Part shown: positions 1 through 5,307 of the stretch, piece by piece | Position numbering within the stretch: the first letter of the stretch is position 1 | Layout of the letters: the number at the start of each line of letters is the position of its first letter | From: JBDKJS01 sp039806065 | GTDB lineage: Bacteria > Bacteroidota > Bacteroidia > AKYH767-A > 2013-40CM-41-45 | NCBI GenBank assembly: GCA_039806065.1 | Contig: JBDKJS010000027.1 | Location: 1-5,307 of the forward strand | Direction: 5' to 3' | DNA length: 5,307 nucleotides | Program-made: the position numbers and the translations under genes | The notes under the pieces: model-generated | The model's input: the letters and a program-made list of their open reading frames with translations, nothing else | What the model was told of the DNA's origin: nothing | Database searches by the model: none

Positions 1-27
1 TGGAGAAAAATAATTGCTTTTTTTCTT

Positions 28-54
28 CCTACTTTTCTTTAGAAGAAAAGTAGG
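28..54. repeat. Perfect inverted repeat (hairpin), possible dispersed palindrome
   Basis: Arms 28-39 (CCTACTTTTCTT) and 43-54 (AAGAAAAGTAGG) are perfectly complementary over 12 bp, with a 3-nt loop (TAG). On neither strand is the stem followed directly by a T run, so it does not look like a standard intrinsic terminator. On the minus strand a short T-rich stretch (ATTATTTTT) appears only after about 13 bases. The word resembles palindromes I associate with intergenic parts of Bacteroidetes genomes, but that is recollection and untested here. It may be a dispersed repeat or a transcript-end stabilising stem. Confidence 0.6.
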
Positions 55-432
55 CAAAAGAATCGCAATCAAACAAGGTAATTTTTGCTGCGCAAAACCG
101 GTGCTGATTTTCTCACCCCACAACGACCAATGATAGAAAGCACCCCTTAACTCTAAGCACTATTCGGCAGCATGGCAGTGATAAAATCACTCCTATTACT
201 CTGTTTGATTGCATTTGGAAATTATCTAGTAGCTATGGTCATAAAAAACAATTTAGGAAAACCATCATCAATACACAGTTGCCAAAAGTTGGAGAAAAAT
301 TTTCCTTTTTTCATCTTGCGAAAGGGCTTTGCAAAGGTGTTGATGATGCGAAAAAAAATTAGCTTATGCTGTAATTCTTTAATAGCTGTAGGTTGCAGAT
401 ATGGGCTGACTAAGGCAAATAGATGCTGAGGC

Positions 433-533
433 GATGAATAGCGGACCGGGGTGAGCGGATTAGCTGCTGCTAAAAAAAGTTTTTTTTAGCAGCACTATGA
501 GCGAACACCGGCACTGCTGCTGATTAATAGCGG
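433..533. repeat. Composite block of short direct repeats flanking a hairpin
   Basis: The words GATGAATAGCGG (433-444) and GATTAATAGCGG (522-533) differ at one base and bracket a strong hairpin (465-494). Between them other words also occur twice: ACCGG (445-449 and 507-511), TGAGCGGA/TGAGCGAA (452-459 and 498-505) and CTGCTGCT (464-471 and 514-521). The same set of words on both sides of a stem suggests a structured intergenic element or two diverged copies of one unit. No transposase gene, clear terminal inverted repeat or target duplication is visible, so I cannot call it a known mobile element. Confidence 0.4.
465..494 (-). terminator. Strong hairpin, candidate transcript end of the mre-mrdA operon
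   Basis: Arms 465-478 (TGCTGCTAAAAAAA) and 481-494 (TTTTTTTAGCAGCA) are perfectly complementary over 14 bp around a 2-nt centre. A real RNA loop would open to about 4 nt. It sits about 80 bp beyond the mrdA stop, where an operon end is expected. The T tract lies inside the stem rather than after it, and the bases following it on the minus strand are not T-rich, so it is not canonical. It may instead protect a 3' end. An alternative termination point is the T11/T8 run directly after mrdA, which lacks a clear stem. The strand assignment follows the operon and is inferred. Confidence 0.35.
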
Positions 534-550
534 TGGTGGTGATGCCGCCC

Positions 551-571
551 AAAAAAAATGAAAAAAAAAAA
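551..571. other. Adjacent A8 and A11 homopolymer runs after the mrdA stop
   Basis: Plus-strand A runs at 551-558 and 561-571, separated only by TG, begin immediately beyond the mrdA stop codon (572-574). On the coding strand they read as T11-CA-T8. They could supply the U tract of a terminator, but I find no convincing stem in the last bases of mrdA to go with them. Such runs are prone to length variation and sequencing error. A length error here would not affect mrdA, whose frame ends before the run. Confidence 0.6.
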
Positions 572-2452
572 TTAGCGCGTAGTTTGGCTGGGTTTGCCTT
601 TAATACTATCGGGCTGGGAAAGATTTTTAGGCGCTTCTATTTTAGGCAAAATGGAACTCTGGGCTATGCGGGTAAATAGTTCGGGGCGAAGGATGGTATC
701 GGTGAGGTATTTTTCTATTAAGAGACTAGCTATGGGTGCTGCATAGGTGGCGCCAAAGCCTGCATTTTCTACCGATACGGCTATGGCTATCTGCGGATTT
801 TGACGTGGGGCAAAGGCCACGAACATGCTGTGGTCTTTGCCATGTGGATTTTGTGCGGTGCCTGTTTTGCCACACATGGTGATGTCTTTAATTTTTACGC
901 TGGCTCCGGTGCCGTGTTCCATTACTTCTTGCATGCCATCGATGACGGCAGGGTAGTAATGCTGCGCCACGCCCATGAAGTGCTTTTGTTTGAGTTTGGC
1001 AGGGAGTTTTGCATTGTTGGCTCCCACTTTTTTAACTATGTGCGGTGGCATGTAGTAGCCTTGATTGGCTATGCCGGCTATGATGTTGGCATTTTGAAGT
1101 GGAGTGATGCCCAACTCGCCCTGGCCTATGCCCAAGGAAATGATGGTGGAAGATTTCCATGCTTGTTTGCCAAACACTTTATCATAATAGGGTATGGTGG
1201 GTACCGAGCCGCGGAGGATGTGCGGCAGATCGGCATCAAGCTTGATGCCAATTCCAAAATTTGCAATGCTGGTGCGCCACCTATCGAATGATTGATAGAT
1301 GGTTTTATAATTTTTATTGTCTATAACGGTTTTAAATACATAACTAAAGTAGGAGTTGCAGCTGGTGGCAATGGCTCCTCTAAGATCCATACCGCTGGCA
1401 TGTGAATGGCACTTTGGTTTACCGCCTCCGGGGGGATAGCCTCCATGGCAGGGGTAGCGTACTTCAGGTGTGAGTACGCCCTCTTGCTGGCCTACTAATG
1501 ACATGACTAATTTAAATGTGGAGCCAGGTGGATACATGGCCATAAGGGCTCTGTTGAAAAGGGGCTTGTAAGGGTCTTTTAATAGGGTGGCGTAATTTTT
1601 AGAGCGCGCGCGGCCCACTAGTAAATTGGGATCGTAACTGGGTGATGATACCATGGCCAATATTTCGCCTGTGGAGGGTTCTATGGCTACTATGCTGCCT
1701 ACTTTGCCCTGAAGGAGTTCTTCGCCAAGGCGTTGGATGCGGGCATCGAGTGATAGGGTGAGGTTTTGACCTGCTATGGCAATGGTATCATAGGCTCCAT
1801 TTTTAAAGCTGCCTTTTTCACGGTTGAATACATCTACCATTACTACTCTTAAGCCCCTGCGGCCTCGCAATTCTTTTTCGTAGCTGAGTTCTATTCCGCT
1901 TTTTCCGATGTAATCCCCTTCTTTGTAATAGTAATCTTTGTTGGTGATGGAGGTATCTACCTCGCCTATATAACCAAAAAGATGGGCTGCTATGGGTTCA
2001 GGATACTTGCGAAGGGTGCGGGTTTGAACATAGAATCCTGGATATTGGTATAGTTTTTCTTGAAGGGTGGCGTAGGTTTCGATAGAGAGTTGTTTTTCAA
2101 ACAAACTGGACTTTACTGGCGAATAGGCCTTGGCCTTTTTAAATTTTTCGATGAAGCTTTCTTCACTGATACCGATGATGCGGCAAAAGGAAGCAGTATC
2201 AAATGGTACTACTTGCTTAGGAGTGATCATGAGATCATAAACGGGTTCATTGTAAACTAGGAGCGAGCCATGTCTGTCATAAATTAGGCCGCGCGCAGGA
2301 TACTCGGTTACATATCGCAGCACATTGTTATTGGCCGATAGTTTATAGCTATCATCTATTACTTGTAAGTAAAATATACGAAGCAAGTAGATGATGGATA
2401 CAATAAGTATGATAAATGCAATGACTGTATGGCGCCCTGAGCTGATGTTCAT
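572..2452 (-). CDS. mrdA: Penicillin-binding protein 2 (peptidoglycan D,D-transpeptidase MrdA)
   Basis: This class B penicillin-binding protein cross-links the peptide stems of new lateral-wall peptidoglycan in the periplasm, working with a RodA glycosyltransferase and MreBCD. The 626-residue protein has a short cytoplasmic start, one membrane anchor (about 9-29), a PBP dimerisation/pedestal domain (about 45-210, with the conserved YPARGLIYDRHG at 51-62) and a transpeptidase domain (about 248-585). All three catalytic motifs are intact: S311-T-F-K314 within PPGSTFK, S364-C-N366, and K529-T-G531 within CGKTGTAQ. Length is normal for the family. The C-terminal tail (about 603-626) is polar and proline/serine rich and probably disordered. 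The ATG lies 3 bp after the mreD stop. The leader is A-rich with a GGG 11-13 bases upstream, so translational coupling with mreD is likely. rodA, the usual next gene, does not follow in this window. Assignment as PBP2 rather than the division enzyme FtsI rests on the mreCD context and the N-terminal wording. Confidence 0.97.
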   Translation of the reverse strand: MNISSGRHTVIAFIILIVSIIYLLRIFYLQVIDDSYKLSANNNVLRYVTEYPARGLIYDRHGSLLVYNEPVYDLMITPKQVVPFDTASFCRIIGISEESFIEKFKKAKAYSPVKSSLFEKQLSIETYATLQEKLYQYPGFYVQTRTLRKYPEPIAAHLFGYIGEVDTSITNKDYYYKEGDYIGKSGIELSYEKELRGRRGLRVVMVDVFNREKGSFKNGAYDTIAIAGQNLTLSLDARIQRLGEELLQGKVGSIVAIEPSTGEILAMVSSPSYDPNLLVGRARSKNYATLLKDPYKPLFNRALMAMYPPGSTFKLVMSLVGQQEGVLTPEVRYPCHGGYPPGGGKPKCHSHASGMDLRGAIATSCNSYFSYVFKTVIDNKNYKTIYQSFDRWRTSIANFGIGIKLDADLPHILRGSVPTIPYYDKVFGKQAWKSSTIISLGIGQGELGITPLQNANIIAGIANQGYYMPPHIVKKVGANNAKLPAKLKQKHFMGVAQHYYPAVIDGMQEVMEHGTGASVKIKDITMCGKTGTAQNPHGKDHSMFVAFAPRQNPQIAIAVSVENAGFGATYAAPIASLLIEKYLTDTILRPELFTRIAQSSILPKIEAPKNLSQPDSIKGKPSQTTR

Positions 2453-2455
2453 CTT

Positions 2456-2974
2456 TTATTTTACCCTTTTATCGTTGCTGAACAGATATTGACCTAGTAT
2501 GATGATGATAACGGTAACGATGGTATTGAGCAGGGCTTTGAAGAGTGTGATAAAAAATTCAGTGAACCTGAATACTTCAGTATAAAAATAAAACAAATGG
2601 TGCACAGCCACAAGGATACTCGTATAAGTTAAAAACCAATTGAAACCCATTTTGTAAATGCCTAGGTTTGTTTCCGGTTCGAAGCCATCGCGTGGGGCCA
2701 TAATTTTTAGTACAAACGGTCTAACGAAACAGAGAAAAACGGTGGCTGCGGCATGCATCCCTCCGCTATCGCTAAACATATCTACTATGATGCCAAGGGC
2801 AAACCCTATGAGCATAACCGCCCATGATGGTAGCTCGACCGGCAACAGTAGTATGAAAAGTACATAAACATACGGATTGATATAACCACTCCACTGTATG
2901 TGATTGAGCAAGGCCACTTGCAAGAGCACTATGATAGCAAAACGCCACAATTGATAGAGTAGCTTAATGATCAT
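2456..2974 (-). CDS. mreD: Rod shape-determining protein MreD
   Basis: MreD is an integral membrane protein of the elongasome that works with MreC and links the cytoplasmic MreB filament to wall-synthesis enzymes. The 172-residue sequence is almost entirely hydrophobic, with about six membrane segments near 10-27, 33-48, 51-67, 72-91, 109-135 and 140-166. The most family-like part is 57-90, GFALGIIVDMFSDSGGMHAA continuing into a FVRP motif, which is typical of Bacteroidetes MreD. The start is fixed by an ATGA overlap: its ATG (2972-2974) shares bases with the mreC stop. An AGGTGA word at 2979-2984 lies 4 bases upstream, the clearest Shine-Dalgarno-like site in the cluster. The last codons lead into mrdA after a 3-bp gap. 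MreD diverges strongly between phyla, so position between mreC and mrdA is a major part of the identification. Confidence 0.93.
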   Translation of the reverse strand: MIIKLLYQLWRFAIIVLLQVALLNHIQWSGYINPYVYVLFILLLPVELPSWAVMLIGFALGIIVDMFSDSGGMHAAATVFLCFVRPFVLKIMAPRDGFEPETNLGIYKMGFNWFLTYTSILVAVHHLFYFYTEVFRFTEFFITLFKALLNTIVTVIIIILGQYLFSNDKRVK

Positions 2975-3804
2975 TCAATCACCTGCCCTTCTTGAACCTG
3001 CAATTGTTCTGTTTTCATTAAATTATTAACTACAAATACAGTAGTTAAATTTCGAAAATTGGTACTTAACTTTACAGTGATTTTAAAAAAATTCATCCCG
3101 CTATTTTGGTCAATACTTTCAACCGTGCCCACCATGATACCTTCTGGAAATATAGCGCTGTAACTGCTGGTTACTATGGTATCACCTTTGGCCACGGGAA
3201 CGTGGCGGGCAATGTCATTTAAGGTAACGCGATCAGGATCTACGCCATCATTCCACACTATGGAGCCTATGTAATTATTCTTCTTAATACGGGCGCTTAA
3301 TCGAGTATCCTTATGAAGGAGTGACATGACACTACTGTAATGAGGCGACACATTTTTTACGATGCCCACCACCCCACTGCTATTAACAACTGCCATACCG
3401 GTGTCGATACCGTGGCGTGTGCCTTTATTAAGGGTGAGGTAATTATTGCGTCTATTGAATGAATTATTGATGACCTTGGCTGGTGTAAAAGTGTACTGCT
3501 GGAGCAATTGGGTATCATTTACCAGGCGCTGCTGAACACTGTCAATATAGAACACATCGGGCATAAGGGTTTTTAAGGCAGCATTCTCTCTACTTAGTGC
3601 TTCATTGCTTTCCTTTAGGCTAATGTATTCTGTGACTGCGCTCACAATATTGTTCACACTGGTGGCTACCTTGTTAGTAGAATTGATGAAGCCTGCTTGG
3701 TGAAAATTTTTATTTCGAATGATGAGATAAAAGCAAATAGATTGCAACAGCACAAAGAGGATGAAAAAATAGTATTTCCAAACGAACAGAAAGAGATTTT
3801 TCAA
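2971..3804 (-). CDS. mreC: Rod shape-determining protein MreC (TTG start)
   Basis: MreC is a bitopic inner-membrane protein whose periplasmic domain binds and activates PBP2 in the elongation complex. The 277 residues comprise one membrane segment (about 9-30), a short heptad-like coiled coil (about 58-80, ESNEALSRENAALKTL) and the two-lobed beta domain (about 103-262). Family motifs are LNKGTRHGIDTGMAVV (125-140) followed by GVVGIV (144-149), and GDTIVTSSYSAIFPEGIMVG (207-226). The start appears to be TTG at 3802-3804. The frame stays open upstream to a TAG at 3847-3849, but that stretch has no ATG or GTG, and the resulting MKNLFLFVWKYYFF matches how Bacteroidetes MreC proteins usually begin. 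No Shine-Dalgarno sequence precedes it. It is separated from mreB by 155 bp and overlaps mreD by 4 bp. The rare start codon may lower MreC output relative to its neighbours; that is inference. Confidence 0.95.
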   Translation of the reverse strand: MKNLFLFVWKYYFFILFVLLQSICFYLIIRNKNFHQAGFINSTNKVATSVNNIVSAVTEYISLKESNEALSRENAALKTLMPDVFYIDSVQQRLVNDTQLLQQYTFTPAKVINNSFNRRNNYLTLNKGTRHGIDTGMAVVNSSGVVGIVKNVSPHYSSVMSLLHKDTRLSARIKKNNYIGSIVWNDGVDPDRVTLNDIARHVPVAKGDTIVTSSYSAIFPEGIMVGTVESIDQNSGMNFFKITVKLSTNFRNLTTVFVVNNLMKTEQLQVQEGQVIE

Positions 3805-3959
3805 CTTATGATCTGGCCTAAATGATAAAAAGAATAATACTGAATGCTAGGTGCATTGGGCAGCGTAAAATTAGCATAATAGCGCTATGACCTAAGGGAA
3901 TAAAAAATATTTTTTTTCAATAGGAGTTGTTAATGATCAGCCGCTGGGATGTTCGCATT
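3805..3959 (-). other. mreB-mreC intergenic spacer with short palindromes
   Basis: This 155-bp spacer is the only sizeable gap inside the mre cluster. It contains a 10-bp palindrome ATAGCGCTAT (3879-3888), a weak 5-bp stem pair (3843-3847 with 3853-3857) and an A/T palindrome of the A6-TA-T6 kind near 3901-3918. I found no clear match to the Bacteroidetes promoter pattern (TTG, about 19 bases, TAnnTTTG). It might hold a secondary promoter or an RNA processing site that gives mreB a different level from mreCD, but nothing in the sequence proves that. The tiny open frames inside (up to 19 codons) have no recognisable product. Confidence 0.4.
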
Positions 3960-4982
3960 TTAAGGAATTAAAAATTTGAACCTTCCAATATTCTTCAGAG
4001 CGATACCAGTGCCACGTACCACAGCACGTAGTGGATCTTCGGCTACATGTACAGGTAGTTTGGTTTTGGTGGCGATGCGCTGATCGAGCCCGCGGAGTAA
4101 GGCTCCTCCACCGGTGAGGTAGATACCGGTACGGTATATATCGGCACTTAATTCAGGTGGGGTAAGTTCAAGAGCTTTGAGAATAGCTTCTTCTATTTTT
4201 GAGATTGACTTATCAAGTGCATGAGCAATTTCAGTATAGGATACTGAAATTTCTTTTGGGATACCAGTCATTAAATCGCGACCATGGACTGCAAAATCTG
4301 GAGGAGCATTTTCCAATTCAGGCAATGCCGATCCTACTTCTATTTTTATTTTTTCGGCACTGCGTTCGCCAATGAGAATATTGTGTTGCCTGCGCATGTA
4401 ATCCCATATATCATTGGTGAAGCCATCACCAGCTACTCTAATACTTTGGTCACATACAATGCCTCCTAAGGCTATTACAGCTATTTCGCTAGTTCCACCA
4501 CCGATGTCTATGATCATGTTACCCATCGGTTCTTCCACGTCTATGCCAATTCCTATGGCTGCTGCCATGGGTTCATGAATAAGATAAACTTCTTTAGCAC
4601 CTGCATGTTCGGCACTATCGCGCACGGCACGTTTCTCCACTTCAGTAATACCCGATGGAATACAAATAACCATGCGCATGCTTGGAGTAAATAGTTTGGG
4701 TCCGGGGTTGATCATCTTTATCATGCCTCGGATCATGTGTTCGGCTGCATCAAAGTCGGCTATTACGCCATCTTTTAGGGGCCTTACAGTTTTAATGTTT
4801 TCATGGGTTTTGCCATGCATCATCATGGCTTGTTTGCCTACTGCTATCACTTTGCCATTAGATCTATCAATGGCTACTATACTGGGTTCATCCACCACTA
4901 CTTTATCATTATGGATAATGAGGGTGTTGGCGGTACCTAAGTCGATGGCAATTTCTTGCGTTAAAAAATCAAACAATCCCAT
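3960..4982 (-). CDS. mreB: Rod shape-determining protein MreB (bacterial actin)
   Basis: MreB is an actin-fold ATPase that polymerises into filaments under the cytoplasmic membrane and positions the wall-elongation machinery. The 340-residue length is standard. Visible motifs are the phosphate-1 loop DLGTANTL (14-21), the HEPMAAAIG segment with the likely catalytic glutamate E137, the phosphate-2 loop DIGGGTSE (159-166) and the adenosine loop TGGGALLRG (290-298). The N-terminus MGLFDFLTQ is amphipathic and fits direct membrane binding. The start is the ATG at 4980-4982: its product aligns with family N-termini, and the sequence just upstream (AATAACCC) has no Shine-Dalgarno word. The purL stop is 82 bp upstream and mreC begins 155 bp downstream. 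Read-through from purL or an own promoter are both possible. Nothing about the protein looks damaged or unusual. Confidence 0.98.
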   Translation of the reverse strand: MGLFDFLTQEIAIDLGTANTLIIHNDKVVVDEPSIVAIDRSNGKVIAVGKQAMMMHGKTHENIKTVRPLKDGVIADFDAAEHMIRGMIKMINPGPKLFTPSMRMVICIPSGITEVEKRAVRDSAEHAGAKEVYLIHEPMAAAIGIGIDVEEPMGNMIIDIGGGTSEIAVIALGGIVCDQSIRVAGDGFTNDIWDYMRRQHNILIGERSAEKIKIEVGSALPELENAPPDFAVHGRDLMTGIPKEISVSYTEIAHALDKSISKIEEAILKALELTPPELSADIYRTGIYLTGGGALLRGLDQRIATKTKLPVHVAEDPLRAVVRGTGIALKNIGRFKFLIP

Positions 4983-4996
4983 GGGTTATTGATAAG

Positions 4997-5008
4997 TATT
5001 AATTAATA
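4997..5008. other. 12-bp A/T palindrome upstream of mreB
   Basis: TATTAATTAATA is a perfect palindrome 14 bp upstream of the mreB start, within the 82-bp purL-mreB spacer. It could be an operator-like site, but A/T-only palindromes are frequent by chance in such sequence and I know of no regulator for it. No convincing promoter pattern is visible next to it. Confidence 0.2.
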
Positions 5009-5064
5009 GCTGTTATATGGTAGTTAGTGTGTTTATGTTTCGAGGCTGTTACTATTCTTTAGGA

Positions 5065-5307
5065 TCAGGCAAGGTTGGTTTTAATTTGCATAGCATCGGC
5101 AATGGCATGGTCGTAAGGGGTTTTATAATCGGAAATGCTTCCAAAACTTTCATCATCAATTATTATTTCACCTGCGGTAACGGTGCCTAGATTGGCCCAA
5201 TCGATATTGGCTTTTTCGATTTCTTCCATAAAATCATCCAAGCAATCATCACTCACGGTGACTACAATTCGGCTTTGTGCCTCACCAAATAAGAATGCAT
5301 CAGGGCG
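5065..5307 (-). CDS. purL: Phosphoribosylformylglycinamidine synthase, C-terminal end (partial)
   Basis: Only the last 80 codons and the TGA stop are in the window; the gene continues beyond the right edge. The enzyme converts formylglycinamide ribonucleotide to the amidine using ATP and glutamine-derived ammonia in purine synthesis, in the cytoplasm. The visible part begins RPDAFLFGEAQSR followed by IVVTV, which corresponds to the conserved LFGE-x-x-SR segment in the final AIRS-type domain of PurL. It continues through an acidic helix (DDFMEEIEKANIDW) and a beta-rich end (GTVTAGEIIIDD) to the usual C-terminal stretch. A GTG at 5254-5256 could be misread as a start, but the family motif lies upstream of it in the same frame, so it is internal. 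The product name rests on this short region only. The related AIRS-fold enzymes PurM and SelD are less likely because of the LFGE-x-QSR motif. It lies 82 bp upstream of mreB on the same strand. Confidence 0.85.
   Translation of the reverse strand, partial: RPDAFLFGEAQSRIVVTVSDDCLDDFMEEIEKANIDWANLGTVTAGEIIIDDESFGSISDYKTPYDHAIADAMQIKTNLA

Larger units (their letters stand above)
1..571. other. Gene-free region downstream of mrdA
   Basis: No protein that I recognise is encoded here on either strand. The plus strand has an 85-codon open frame (172-429) and the minus strand an 88-codon ATG-poor open frame (222-485). They overlap each other, have low-complexity composition and match no family I know, so I do not call either a gene. 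What the region does hold is two strong hairpins (28-54 and 465-494), a block of short repeated words around the second one (433-533), and runs of 8 and 11 A on the plus strand (551-558, 561-571) directly after the mrdA stop codon. An 11-bp word, TGGAGAAAAAT, occurs at 1-11 and again at 290-300. The region most likely serves as the 3' end of the mre-mrdA transcript plus intergenic repeat material. No part of rodA, the expected next gene, is readable on the minus strand. Confidence 0.7.

Noticed and set aside
77..99. Small hairpin TTTTGC-TGC-GCAAAA (83-97) with GG/CC outside
   Set aside because: Only six paired bases plus a bulged extension; expected by chance in spacer DNA.
172..429. 85-codon plus-strand open frame with a hydrophobic N-terminus
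   Set aside because: No recognisable family, no ribosome binding site (leader GGCAGC), composition like the surrounding spacer, and it overlaps an equally long open frame on the other strand. The hydrophobic start alone is not enough.
800..1291. 163-codon plus-strand open frame
   Set aside because: It lies wholly antisense within the transpeptidase domain of mrdA, whose catalytic motifs are intact, so it is a shadow frame.
3818..3877. 19-codon hydrophobic minus-strand frame (MLILRCPMHLAFSIILFII) just upstream of mreC
   Set aside because: Very short, with no supporting ribosome binding site or known counterpart. Hydrophobic codons are expected from T-rich sequence. It could be a leader peptide but nothing supports that.
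4983..5064. Search for a mreB promoter in the purL-mreB spacer
   Set aside because: No stretch fits the Bacteroidetes TAnnTTTG element with a TTG about 19 bases upstream, so I do not call a promoter. One could lie inside the end of purL.
1..5307. CRISPR array, tRNA, rRNA, insertion sequence or defence genes
   Set aside because: No regularly spaced repeats, no cloverleaf-like or rRNA-like sequence, and no transposase or nuclease motifs were seen on either strand.

Overview
The window carries the elongation (rod-shape) gene cluster of a bacterium, almost certainly a member of the Bacteroidetes (Bacteroidota). The evidence is the wording of the proteins (MreB beginning MGLFDFLTQEIAIDLG, MreD with a GMHAAATVFLCFVRP stretch, MrdA with YPARGLIYDRHG), the mreB-mreC-mreD-mrdA order, and A/T-rich leaders mostly without a clear Shine-Dalgarno sequence. 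I cannot name the genus from sequence alone.

All recognised genes lie on the minus strand and read from right to left. At the right edge is the last 80 codons of purL (purine synthesis, 5065-5307, cut by the window). After 82 bp comes mreB (3960-4982), then a 155-bp gap, then mreC (2971-3804, apparent TTG start), mreD (2456-2974, overlapping mreC by 4 bp in an ATGA junction) and mrdA/PBP2 (572-2452, 3 bp after mreD). MreB forms the cytoplasmic actin-like filament. MreC and MreD are the membrane partners, and MrdA is the transpeptidase that cross-links lateral wall peptidoglycan. mreC, mreD and mrdA are tightly packed and surely co-transcribed. mreB may be in the same transcript or have its own.

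The left 571 bp has no gene I can support. It holds long A/T homopolymers directly behind mrdA, a compact repeat-like block (433-533) built around a strong hairpin (465-494), and a second perfect hairpin (28-54). The rodA gene that usually follows mrdA in Bacteroidetes is not present in this stretch.

I see no novel biological system. The coding part is a conserved housekeeping locus. What merits a second look is the non-coding left end and the missing rodA.
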